NCBI GenBank assembly: GCA_963675625.1
Contig: OY776497.1
Coordinates: 2,418,001 to 2,482,000, forward strand
Direction: 5' to 3'
Source of the DNA: F22 sp963675625
GTDB taxonomy: Bacteria > Bacteroidota > Bacteroidia > Bacteroidales > Bacteroidaceae
DNA length: 64,000 bases
Part shown: positions 34,404 through 43,700 of the stretch, in pieces
Position numbering within the stretch: position 1 is the first letter of the stretch
How the letters are laid out: every line of letters starts with the position of its first letter
Position numbers and translations under genes: made by a program
Notes under the pieces: generated by a model
What the model was told of the DNA's origin: nothing
Databases searched by the model: none
Seen by the model: the letters and a program-made list of their open reading frames with translations, nothing else

Positions 34404-34465
34404 ATAGATCTACAATGAATGAGCGGACGCAGTGTACTGCGTCCGCTCATTCATTGTAGATCTAT
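34404..34465. repeat. Perfect inverted repeat with 30-bp arms
   Basis: Arms 34404-34433 and 34436-34465 are exact complements with GT at the centre. It starts 44 bases after the GT4 stop and ends 5 bases from the dnaJ stop, between two converging genes. It should fold in RNA from either strand as a 30-bp hairpin. No T-tract follows on either side, so it is not a textbook intrinsic terminator. Confidence 0.9.
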
Positions 34466-34470
34466 AGTGA

Positions 34471-35625
34471 CTATTGAAATAGTCTTTTAAATTTCTTGAA
34501 GATGTTGTCTTTAGTATCTTCAGATGGAATGAAATTTGTTGAGTCTTTAAATTTTTCAATAGCTTCTTGCTCTTCTTTACTTAGTTTTTCTGGCACGTAG
34601 CATGTAATATTGACTAGCAAATCCCCAGTTCCATATCCATTGACATTCGGAAGACCTTTATTTCTAAGACGAAGAACTTTACCAGGTTGTGTACCCGCAT
34701 CTACTTTTACTTTAGCGTGACCGTCAACAGTTGGAATTTGAACAGTGTCGCCAAGCACAGCTTGTGGGAAAGTAATTAATAGATTATACACTAGATCATC
34801 TCCATCGCGTAATAATTCTTTATCTCTTTCTTCTAAGATTTGAATAAGCAAATCCCCAGGAATACCATTGTGGCGTCCTGCATTACCTTTTCCAGACATA
34901 GAAAGTTGCATACCTTCCATAACTCCAGCTGGGATATTTACTTCAACAACTTCTTCTCCTTTGACAACGCCTTCACCGCCACAGTACTTACACTTATTTT
35001 TGATGATTTGACCTTCTCCGCCGCATGTTTCACAAGGTACTTGTGTTTGCATGGCACCTAGCAATGTTTGTTGAACTCGTATAGTATATCCGGTTCCTTG
35101 ACATGTTGGACATGTTTCTTTGTCATGGCTACCTTCAGCTCCAGTTCCGTGACAGTGAGTACATATCACGTCTTTTTTGAGTTTGAATTTTTTTGTCGCA
35201 CCGTGGGCTACATCTTTTAGGTTGAGTTTCACGCGTACACGAAGATCTTGACCTCGAAATTGTCTAGGACCTCCACGACGACTGCTGCCACCAAATCCGC
35301 CAAATCCACCGTGGCCTCCAAATATGTCTCCAAACATAGAGAAGATATCATCCATGTTCATTTCGTGTCCACCAAATCCGCCATAACCGCTAGCGCCATC
35401 CATGCCAGCATGTCCATATTGATCGTATCGAGCACGTTTATCTTTATCGCTTAAGACATCATAAGCTTCAGCGGCTTCTTTGAATTTATCTTCTGCTTCC
35501 TTATTTCCAGGGTTTTTATCAGGATGGTATTTAATCGCCATTTTACGATACGCCTTCTTGATTTCAGCATTATCTGCTGATTTGTCTACCCCAAGTATTT
35601 CGTAGTAGTCTCTTTTTGTACTCAT
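34471..35625 (-). CDS. dnaJ: Chaperone DnaJ
   Basis: 384 residues. The J domain is at 1-70 with the HPD motif (YHPDKNPG, about 33). A Gly/Phe-rich linker at about 75-120 follows, then the zinc domain with four CxxCxGxG repeats (CTHCHGTG, CPTCQGTG, CETCGGEG, CKYCGGEG, about 152-220) and the two C-terminal beta domains. It stimulates DnaK ATPase and delivers unfolded proteins. It is 29 bases downstream of grpE on the same strand; dnaK is not in this window. Confidence 0.97.
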   Translation of the reverse strand: MSTKRDYYEILGVDKSADNAEIKKAYRKMAIKYHPDKNPGNKEAEDKFKEAAEAYDVLSDKDKRARYDQYGHAGMDGASGYGGFGGHEMNMDDIFSMFGDIFGGHGGFGGFGGSSRRGGPRQFRGQDLRVRVKLNLKDVAHGATKKFKLKKDVICTHCHGTGAEGSHDKETCPTCQGTGYTIRVQQTLLGAMQTQVPCETCGGEGQIIKNKCKYCGGEGVVKGEEVVEVNIPAGVMEGMQLSMSGKGNAGRHNGIPGDLLIQILEERDKELLRDGDDLVYNLLITFPQAVLGDTVQIPTVDGHAKVKVDAGTQPGKVLRLRNKGLPNVNGYGTGDLLVNITCYVPEKLSKEEQEAIEKFKDSTNFIPSEDTKDNIFKKFKRLFQ

Positions 35626-35654
35626 CTTATTTTCGATGTTTTGGGTTAATTAGA

Positions 35655-36260
35655 TTATTCTCCAACGACAACTTTGGCGTGACGGATAACTTTTTCATTT
35701 AGTCTGTATCCTTGTTGTACGCAGTCAAGTATTTTACCTTTTAGCTCTTCACTTGGTGCTGGAATCATAGCAATAGCCTCATGTAGGTCGGTATCCAGTG
35801 GCATCTCATTTGTGTCAATCGATTTGACTCCTTGTTGAGACAATGTTTGCACAAACTTGTTATAGATCAAATCCACCCCTTCTTTTACAGCAGCTACATC
35901 TTCAACTTTTGCCATTGTTTCTAAAGCTCTTTCCATATCATCTAGAATGGGAAGAATAGAAGTAAATGCTTTTTCTCCACCATTTAATATTAAATCAGTT
36001 TTTTCTTTTAGGCTACGTTTGCGATAGTTATCGTATTCTGCTGATAATCGAAGATACTTATCTTTTTGGGCAGATAATTGTTCCTCGAGTGATTTTACTT
36101 GTTTAGTAAGCTGTTCTTCTAAAGATAACTCAGTTGTTTCTTCTTGAGTTTCCTCCATTTTTTCTTGTGAATCCTTTGTAGAAGAAGCCTGGGCTTGTGT
36201 AGTTGCTTCTTGTGCTTCTTGTGAAGTCTCTTCTTTTCGGTTCATCTTTTTACTTGTCAT
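35655..36260 (-). CDS. grpE: Nucleotide exchange factor GrpE
   Basis: 201 residues. The first 55 are Glu/Gln/Thr-rich and disordered, then a long coiled coil (LEEQLSAQKDKYLRLSAEYDNYRKR region, about 58-82) and the beta-wing head ending in GYRLNEKVIRHAKVVVG. The layout is typical. GrpE releases ADP from DnaK. It is upstream of dnaJ in the same transcript. The promoter could not be placed with confidence; no CIRCE-type inverted repeat is visible upstream. Confidence 0.95.
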   Translation of the reverse strand: MTSKKMNRKEETSQEAQEATTQAQASSTKDSQEKMEETQEETTELSLEEQLTKQVKSLEEQLSAQKDKYLRLSAEYDNYRKRSLKEKTDLILNGGEKAFTSILPILDDMERALETMAKVEDVAAVKEGVDLIYNKFVQTLSQQGVKSIDTNEMPLDTDLHEAIAMIPAPSEELKGKILDCVQQGYRLNEKVIRHAKVVVGE

Positions 36261-36348
36261 ATATATTATTTGATTATTGTTTTGATTGGTTGAGCTTTAA
36301 ATATTCTAGTTCTCTCGTACGATAACAAAAGGTGTACCTAAAAACAAG

Positions 36349-36391
36349 AGTTCCGAAATAAATTCTCAAAACTGAGAAATATTTCAGAACT
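36349..36391 (-). terminator. Likely terminator of the rel-dgkA transcript
   Basis: An imperfect hairpin of about 18 bp, AGTTC-GAAATA-TTCTCA against its complement, with an AAAC loop at 36349-36391. On the minus strand it is followed by CTTGTTTTT. It lies about 75 bases past the dgkA stop and before grpE. Confidence 0.6.
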
Positions 36392-36465
36392 GTTTGAATA
36401 ATTTAATAGTATAATGCTATTCTTTTGCTTTTTAACTAGACAAGAAGAGAATCGTTGACATATAA

Positions 36466-36849
36466 CTACCAGCTTGTCACAACAGATATAATGTGTGGAA
36501 TGAATATAATTCCTCCAATAATTGCCTCAAATATAGCCAAGATAAGTACAGCTCCAGCTGCTACATCTTTAGCTTGCTTAGCGAGTTCATGATAACTTGG
36601 ACTGCTTATGTCTACTACTCGTTCAATTGCAGTATTAAATGCTTCTGCACAAAGCATTAATCCACATGAGAGCAATACAATAATCCATTCAGTACGTGTC
36701 AGATCAACATAAATACCTAGAACTATTACAAGTATTGTGGTTATTACGTGGCTTTTGGCATTGTGTTCATGTGTTATGAAATGAGCGATACCATGTGCTG
36801 CATAAGTAAAACTGTGCAAATATCCTTTTGGGGGCTTGGGCTTTTCCAT
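36466..36849 (-). CDS. dgkA: Diacylglycerol kinase family membrane protein
   Basis: 127 residues with three hydrophobic helices and the family signature EAFNTAIERVVDISSP (about 79), which contains the nucleotide-binding Glu and Asn residues. Family members phosphorylate diacylglycerol or undecaprenol at the inner membrane; in Gram-positive bacteria the lipid is undecaprenol, and which applies here is unknown. The gene begins 5 bases after the end of the Rel gene, so the two are co-transcribed. Confidence 0.9.
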   Translation of the reverse strand: MEKPKPPKGYLHSFTYAAHGIAHFITHEHNAKSHVITTILVIVLGIYVDLTRTEWIIVLLSCGLMLCAEAFNTAIERVVDISSPSYHELAKQAKDVAAGAVLILAIFEAIIGGIIFIPHIISVVTSW

Positions 36850-36854
36850 ATACT

Positions 36855-39077
36855 TTATCTCATGACATTTTTGACTCCTTTTACGCTCTGAAGTTTTTTT
36901 GTCAAAGTATTTAGTTTACCTTGATCACTAACCATAACAGTTAAAGTTCCATTGAAAAGTCCGTCGTTAGAATCAATTGATATATTACGTAGTGATACTC
37001 CAGGCTCCTTCGTAATAATTGACGTGATGTTTGTCACGATGCCAATATCATCTTGCCCAACCACTCTTAAAGTGATAGGGTATTGTTTACCAGTGCTTTT
37101 ACCTGCCCATCGTGCTGGCACGATGCGGTATCCATAACGTTCGCGCATTTGAGTTGCATTGGGACAATCTACACGATGAATTTTGATTCCATCGTTTATT
37201 GTTACAAATCCAAATACATCATCACCATATATAGGATTGCAGCATTTTGATAAATGAAACTCAACTCCTTTTAAGTTTTGATCTATTACTAAGACATCTT
37301 CTTTGATAGGAGCTTCGTCAGCTTCCAATTTCTGAACTTGTTGCATGGAATACCCTTCAGCACTGCGTTGAGTCTGATCAGTGTCTTCCATTTCTTGTTT
37401 CAGAGTTAGATATTTGTCAATAATATCATTGATGCTGACACTTCCATCTCCTACATGGCTCATAAAATCGGTGACTGTTTTAAAGCCCATTTTTTTAATT
37501 AGGCGCATCATTACCTTTTCATCGTAAATCAATTTACGATTCTTAAATTTACGCTCCAGCTCTTCTTTTCCAAAAGCTACATATCTAGCTTGTAGCTCTT
37601 TTAAACTTTGTCTAATTTTACTTTTTGCTTTGCTTGTTGTGACAAAATTTAGCCAAGCTTGTTTGGGACTTTGTGTACTAGAAGTCAGAATTTCAACTTG
37701 GTCACCACTCCCCAACTCATATTTTAGCGGGACATGTTTTTGATTAACAATAGCTCCTGTACATTGGCATCCTAAGCGTGAATGAATTCTGAATGCAAAA
37801 TCTAATACCGTAGCTCCTTTGGGTAATTGATGGAGATCTCCTTTTGGAGTGAAGACAAAAATTTCATCTTCATATAGATCCATTTTAAATTGATCCATAA
37901 CCTCTCGTGAATCCTTGATATCTTGTTGTTCTAAGGCTTCGCGCATGTTTGTAAGCCATTCATCAAGTCCTGTTTCACTTTTGACACCTTTATATTTCCA
38001 ATGAGCAGCAAAACCACGTTCGGCTATTTCATCCATACGTTGTGTACGTATTTGCACTTCTACCCACTTGCCTTCTGGCCCCATTACTGTAGTGTGCAAA
38101 CTTTCATATCCATTACTTTTAGGTATGGATAGCCAGTCTTTGAGGCGCTTTGGATTGGGATTGTACATATCTGTAATGATACTATACACTTGCCAACATT
38201 CTAGTTTCTCCCGTTCCAATGGAGTATCTAAAACAATACGTATAGCAAACAAATCATAGATTTTTTCTATGGTTGTATTTTGTTTTATCAATTTATTCCA
38301 GATAGAATGAATTGATTTAGTGCGACCTTTAATCGTAAATTTTAGGCCCACCTCTTCTAGTTTCTTCTTAATAGGTGCAATAAAATCTGCAATGTAAATA
38401 TCTCGACTTTCTTTAGTTTCTTGTAGCTTGTCTTTAATGTAAGCAAACATCTCTCTATTCATGTATTTTAGAGAAAGATCTTCCAATTCAGATTTTAATT
38501 TATACAGACCTAATTTGTGAGCCAATGGTGCGTACAAATAGGCAGCTTCTGTAGCTACTTGCTTTCGAATATTATCATTGCTAGTGTAGCGCATAGCGCG
38601 CATTAAATTGACACGATCCGCTATTAGAATCAGGATGACGCGCATGTCTTCGGCGAAAGATAAAAGTAGATTGCGAAAATTTTCACTTTCGATAACTGGG
38701 CTTTTGGCGTATAGAGCTTGTGTTTTTACAAGTCCATTCAATATCGTACAAACATCACTGCCAAAATCATTTTCAGCTTCTTCCAAAGTTTTACATTCCT
38801 TTTGCACGTTAGCAAGTATGAGTAGGCTGATGACACTACTTCTTTTGAGTCCCATATCATCAAGTAGAATGTGTAATGTGTGCAATCTATGAATAAGAGT
38901 GTGCTGCTCAAATCGCATATCATCATATGCATCGTTAGCAAACGCGTTTTTAATCCAAGATTTTAGATGGCGTATATCTTCGGGTGTACAAACCTCTTGG
39001 AGTTTAGGATATAACTCCTTATATTCTTTAATCAGATGCTTTTTAAATTTTTCGTCAGTTGGTCGAGGTGAGTTCAT
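36855..39077 (-). CDS. RelA/SpoT-type (p)ppGpp synthetase with degenerate hydrolase domain
   Basis: 740 residues in standard order: HD domain (about 25-200), synthetase (about 240-350), TGS (about 405-465) and ACT (about 660-740). The synthetase keeps GRTKSIHSIWNKL, RLKDWLSIPKSNGYESLHTTV-type residues and EVQIRTQRMDEIAE. In the HD domain the His-Asp pair that holds manganese in streptococcal Rel (His77-Asp78) reads Ala89-Asn90, and the following Glu-Asp is Lys-Glu; the other ligands (His63, ADR) remain. So it should make but not degrade (p)ppGpp. The synthetase carries RLKD, the form found in bifunctional Rel proteins rather than the EXDD of E. coli RelA. A separate hydrolase would be expected elsewhere. 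Confidence 0.92.
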   Translation of the reverse strand: MNSPRPTDEKFKKHLIKEYKELYPKLQEVCTPEDIRHLKSWIKNAFANDAYDDMRFEQHTLIHRLHTLHILLDDMGLKRSSVISLLILANVQKECKTLEEAENDFGSDVCTILNGLVKTQALYAKSPVIESENFRNLLLSFAEDMRVILILIADRVNLMRAMRYTSNDNIRKQVATEAAYLYAPLAHKLGLYKLKSELEDLSLKYMNREMFAYIKDKLQETKESRDIYIADFIAPIKKKLEEVGLKFTIKGRTKSIHSIWNKLIKQNTTIEKIYDLFAIRIVLDTPLEREKLECWQVYSIITDMYNPNPKRLKDWLSIPKSNGYESLHTTVMGPEGKWVEVQIRTQRMDEIAERGFAAHWKYKGVKSETGLDEWLTNMREALEQQDIKDSREVMDQFKMDLYEDEIFVFTPKGDLHQLPKGATVLDFAFRIHSRLGCQCTGAIVNQKHVPLKYELGSGDQVEILTSSTQSPKQAWLNFVTTSKAKSKIRQSLKELQARYVAFGKEELERKFKNRKLIYDEKVMMRLIKKMGFKTVTDFMSHVGDGSVSINDIIDKYLTLKQEMEDTDQTQRSAEGYSMQQVQKLEADEAPIKEDVLVIDQNLKGVEFHLSKCCNPIYGDDVFGFVTINDGIKIHRVDCPNATQMRERYGYRIVPARWAGKSTGKQYPITLRVVGQDDIGIVTNITSIITKEPGVSLRNISIDSNDGLFNGTLTVMVSDQGKLNTLTKKLQSVKGVKNVMR

Positions 39078-39146
39078 ATGATGTTACTTTTGTCGTAAAG
39101 GTAGTACTTTTTTTTAATAATTGCTTCGTAAGTGTACTTTTTTTTG

Positions 39147-39154
39147 TACTTTTG
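39147..39154 (+). promoter_or_regulatory. -7 element for the DUF4301/kinase operon
   Basis: TACTTTTG matches TAnnTTTG, 30 bases before ATG 39185. A TTG at 39121-39123 is 23 bases upstream, slightly farther than the consensus. Confidence 0.6.
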
Positions 39155-39184
39155 AGCGTCCTAAAAATCAAAAATAATATAGAC

Positions 39185-40705
39185 ATGTTATTAGCAAATG
39201 ATCTTCAACAGCTCAAGGAAAAACAAATATCCGAGGAGCAAATTAAATCGCAATTAGCCTCTTTTGAGGCGGGTTTCCCATTCCTCGAAATTGAAGCAGC
39301 AGCTGCCATCGGAGCGGGAATTCGTCAGCTTGATTCATCAGCACAGGCCACTTACTTAGATGCCTGGAATCAATATACTGCTGAAAACCATAAAGTGACT
39401 AAGTTTGTTCCAGCTTCTGGTGCTGCTAGTCGAATGTTTAAGAACTTATTTGCTTTTATGAATGCAGAATACACTGCACCTCAAACAGATTTTGAAAAGA
39501 AGTTTGTGGATGACATTGAGAAATTTGCATTTTATGAAGCTCTTAATGATGCTTGTGTTGTAAATCTTCAAAAAACGATTGATGAGCTTTTTGCCGAAGG
39601 AGCTTATCAGGAAGTTGTTGCTATGTTATTACAACCTGAAGGCTTGAATTACGGAGCCCTTCCTAAGGGGATGCTTCAATTTCATAGCTATGATGATATG
39701 GTACGTACACCAGTAGAGGAACACCTAGTTGAAGGTGCTTTATATGCAGCTGATGCAGATAATAAAGTGTCTTTGCATTTTACTGTTTCAGATGAACATA
39801 TGGATTATTTCCAAGAACTAGTAGCGTCAAAACTTTCGATGTATGAAGAAGCATACAATGTAAAGTACGATGTTACTTTTTCAGTACAAAAACCAAGCAC
39901 AGATACTTTAGCTGTAGAAATGGACAATACGCCATTTCGTAATGAAGACGGAAGCTTGTTATTTCGTCCTGGAGGTCATGGTGCATTGATCCAAAATTTA
40001 AATGATTTAGATTCAGATATTGTTTTTGTCAAGAATATTGATAACGTTGTTCCAGATCGTCTAAAGGCGGATACTGTTCTATACAAAAAGCTTCTTGCAG
40101 GTGTTTTAGTGGCTACACAAAAGCAAGCTTTCGAATATTTAGAATTACTGGACAGTGGAGAATATTCAAAAGAAGAGCTTTTAGATGTTGTACAATTTGT
40201 TCAACGTGAGCTCTGTTGTAGAAACCCTGAGTTGAAAGTTTATGAAGATGCAGAACTTGTTTTGTATTTGAAGAATAAACTAAATCGTCCAATTCGTGTA
40301 TGCGGTATGGTGAAAAATGTGGGAGAACCTGGTGGAGGACCATTTTTAGCCTATAACCCAGATGGAACATTTAGTCCTCAGATTTTGGAAAGTTCTCAAA
40401 TTGATATGAATGATCCAGAGAAAAAGAGTCTTTTTGAAAAAGGGACCCATTTCAATCCTGTTGATTTGGTTTGCGCAATTACCGATAAAGATGGTAAAGC
40501 ATTTGACCTCCCTCATTTTATAGACCCAGCTACTGGATTTATTTCATACAAAAGTAAAAATGGTCGTGATTTGAAGGCTCTTGAGTTGCCAGGGTTATGG
40601 AATGGCGCAATGAGTGATTGGAGTACTATATTTGTCGAAGTTCCACTTTCAACTTTTAACCCAGTTAAGACTGTAAATGATTTGCTTCGTGAGCAACATC
40701 AGTAA
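39185..40705 (+). CDS. DUF4301 family protein
   Basis: 506 residues from ATG 39185; the upstream open frame overlaps the promoter and is not translated. It is a soluble, acidic protein without signal peptide or membrane segment. N-terminal region FVPASGAASRMFKNL (about 78), central FRPGGHGALIQNLNDLDSDIVFVKNIDN (shortened: FRPGGHGALIQNL, about 259) and C-terminal LPGLWNGAMSDWSTIFVEVP (about 464) are conserved in this Bacteroidota family. The N-terminal glycine motif and FVKNIDNVVPD resemble nucleotidyltransferase folds, but this is speculation. Function unknown. It is 9 bases upstream of the kinase gene. Confidence 0.85.
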   Translation: MLLANDLQQLKEKQISEEQIKSQLASFEAGFPFLEIEAAAAIGAGIRQLDSSAQATYLDAWNQYTAENHKVTKFVPASGAASRMFKNLFAFMNAEYTAPQTDFEKKFVDDIEKFAFYEALNDACVVNLQKTIDELFAEGAYQEVVAMLLQPEGLNYGALPKGMLQFHSYDDMVRTPVEEHLVEGALYAADADNKVSLHFTVSDEHMDYFQELVASKLSMYEEAYNVKYDVTFSVQKPSTDTLAVEMDNTPFRNEDGSLLFRPGGHGALIQNLNDLDSDIVFVKNIDNVVPDRLKADTVLYKKLLAGVLVATQKQAFEYLELLDSGEYSKEELLDVVQFVQRELCCRNPELKVYEDAELVLYLKNKLNRPIRVCGMVKNVGEPGGGPFLAYNPDGTFSPQILESSQIDMNDPEKKSLFEKGTHFNPVDLVCAITDKDGKAFDLPHFIDPATGFISYKSKNGRDLKALELPGLWNGAMSDWSTIFVEVPLSTFNPVKTVNDLLREQHQ

Positions 40706-40714
40706 ATTGATTAT

Positions 40715-43700
40715 ATGACCAAACCCTATATTCTAAGACAGCTATGTGCTACCGTGATAACGGTAGCCATGGCTGTCTTGTGTTTCTCTAGTTGTTCTTA
40801 TCGTACATCTAGTGATGCTTTACTTCTAGCAGACTCGCTGAATTTACGCGCTTTTCGTATGCGTTATAGTAGTTTGGATAGTATGGAGAATATAGCACAA
40901 AAGGCACTAGAACAAGTACACAATAATCCACAAGGGCGCTCAGAAGCCATGAATATGTTGGCGTATGCTGCCTTACATAAAATGCAGTGGTATCTTGCAG
41001 ACAGTCTCTACACTCAAGTGACTTTGCATAGTATTAGTGACCTTGAGAAGATGATTGCTCAAGTGGGATTGATGGAAGGTGCTCGTTTGCAAGGTAGTAA
41101 TAAACGTTTTTACCTAGCACGTACGCAGGCTCAAAAGCATATGGGGCGTATAGCAGAAGAACGGTCTAGTTTTATTACTCAACATGAACAAGAACGTATA
41201 GAATATGCTTTTAATGCTTTTTATTTGAGTGAAGTCTCTTATTATGAACAACAAGGTCTACCTGTACCCTTGGAAACATCTTTACGAGCTATAAGCTGGT
41301 TGCAACATCCACTTCCATCTTATAGTGATATCCAGTCTGGAACTTCATACCATTTACAACAATTGTATGCATTTGTAGTTCAGAGTACGATAAACTTAAA
41401 ACAATCTGGTGGAGCTGATTTCTATCAAGAACAAATGGATGTCTTGCTTCAAGTTTGGGAGATTGCTACACAAGAGCATTTACCTTATTTGCAAGGGCTA
41501 GCTCTTTTAGGTATGGCTGAGGCACGTATGGTTATTCCTATGCCTAATGATAGTCTGTATCCAGCAGGGGCATCGCGTCAAGCTTTTTATAGATTTAAGC
41601 AGATGCATAGTCCATATCGACAAGCCGAAGCTTGCCTTATGCAAGGACGTATTGCAAATAATCGGAGACAATATCAATTAGCTTTAAACCATCTCAAAGA
41701 TGGAATCGCTTTGTTAGGTGGAGATAATGTGCGGTATCCTTTAATGGCTGCGCTTCAAGAACAGCTTAGTGTAGCTTTTGCAGGTTTGGGCAGCATTGAT
41801 TATGCCGTTAAGCATCGTTCTTCTTATTTAAATGTGTTGGAAGCTAATCGTGAAGATAAGGCTATCATAGCAAGACGTGATGAATTAGAAGTTATGGCCA
41901 AACATACTAATACCTTATTATTTGTGTTGATTTCGGCTATTCTTTTAATGTCTGTGTTATTAATTGTTTTGAATCGTTATTCACGTCAAAGAGCTCGTAA
42001 GACAGAAAAAATGCGTAGCTTGCTTTTACAGTTATGTCGTAAGATCATCGCCTTAACTCCACCAGAAGATGAAGACTTGTCCGAAGAAGTCTGGAAAGAA
42101 GAAATGTCTAAAGATTTGTCAGATATTCGCATTGAATTAGATGCACTTATTGATTCGAATAATCAAACAAGAATAGAGCAATTAATAGATGGATTTTGGC
42201 ATTGGAGTTATCGTAATGGACAATCTTTATCGGCTTTGGTTGAACAGCGTGAGTTGTTGGATAAACAGCATTATGTTGTGGAGCAACAACTTGCACAGCG
42301 CAAGCGTCAGCATACGATTAAAAAGTCTTCTTTGGCTATTGTCAATGGATTGAGCTCTGGTATAGATAGAATGGCTCATGTGCTTAGTCAAATTACAAAA
42401 GAGAGTAACGTGACTTTTGCATCGCAATCTGAGCAATTTAGATATCTAGATGAATTATTAAATGATATTTTGTTGCAAAATCAACAACTTGTCAATAGTA
42501 TTCAAATGAAGCAAGGACAAGTTGCTTTGCAAATTAGTCGTTTTTCATTACAGAACTTATTTGACATACAAGAGCAGCGTTCAAAAAGCTTCCAACTAAA
42601 AGAACAAACATTAGTTGTTCAACCTACTGACTATCAAGTGAAGGCTGATGAGGCATTGACATTATTTATGATCAATACTCTTCTGGAAAATGCGCGTAAA
42701 TTTACACCAGCAGGGGGAACCATTACACTGAGTGCCACAGCTGAAGATAATTTTGTAGAGGTTTCTATCACAGATACTGGTTATGGATTGTCATCCGAAG
42801 ATATCTCTCACTTGTTGAATGATAAAGTGGTGGATAGTCAGCAAGTGGGGAATACTAATGAAAGCTATATAAAAGAGAATAAAGGCTTTGGATTTGGACT
42901 AATGAATTGTCGTGGTATCATAGAAAAGTATCGTAAAACAAGCCCTTTATTTGATGTGTGTCGTTTACATATTGAAAGTCGTTTACATAAGGGGAGTTGT
43001 TTCTCCTTTCGTCTACCGCGTGCTTTATCTATAGCTGCCATATTTTTACTTTGTCAAACTCCAAGATTACTTCATGAATCACATGCGCAAGCGTTAGTAA
43101 ACAATAAAAAAAGTGTTTATGTTTTGGCCGATTCTTGTCACGCTGCCAATCAACAACATTTATATTTCAAGGCGATAAACTATGCTTCTCAAGCGATGAA
43201 CAAGTTTAATCAACAAATAAAAAAAGATAGTTTGTATGTGGATTTTCCATCATTATCTCCTTATGCGTATCAAGCTCCAGCAGAATTTTATTGGTGGGAT
43301 AGGGGAGTACAAGTTGATTATCAGTTGATTCTTTATTTGAGAAATGAGTTGGCAATTGCCTATTTGTCACAAAATGAGATTGCCCAGTACACATTTAATA
43401 ATGACTGTTATACTCAGTTGTACAAATTAGTAAGTAGCGATGAGACATTAGCTGCATACTGCGATCGACTTAAAACATCTACCACTAATCGTACTGTAGG
43501 CTTAGTACTCTGTTTGCTTGTCGTACTCAGTATGGCACTGGGATATTATAGATATTATTTACTACCAAGATGGCGTACACGTCGGCATTTTGATTTACTC
43601 TTGGATATTCATAGCCAACTAGCAGATTCGGTACAATTGGATGATCAAGTCAGTGAAGAGCAATTAGATCATCTTCCTCACAATATGTTACAACATGTTC

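Noticed and set aside
34471..36260. HrcA/CIRCE control of grpE-dnaJ
   Set aside because: No CIRCE inverted repeat was found upstream of grpE.
39059..39184. N-terminal hydrophobic extension of the DUF4301 protein
   Set aside because: It covers the promoter at 39147-39154, and the protein is otherwise soluble; ATG 39185 is preferred.
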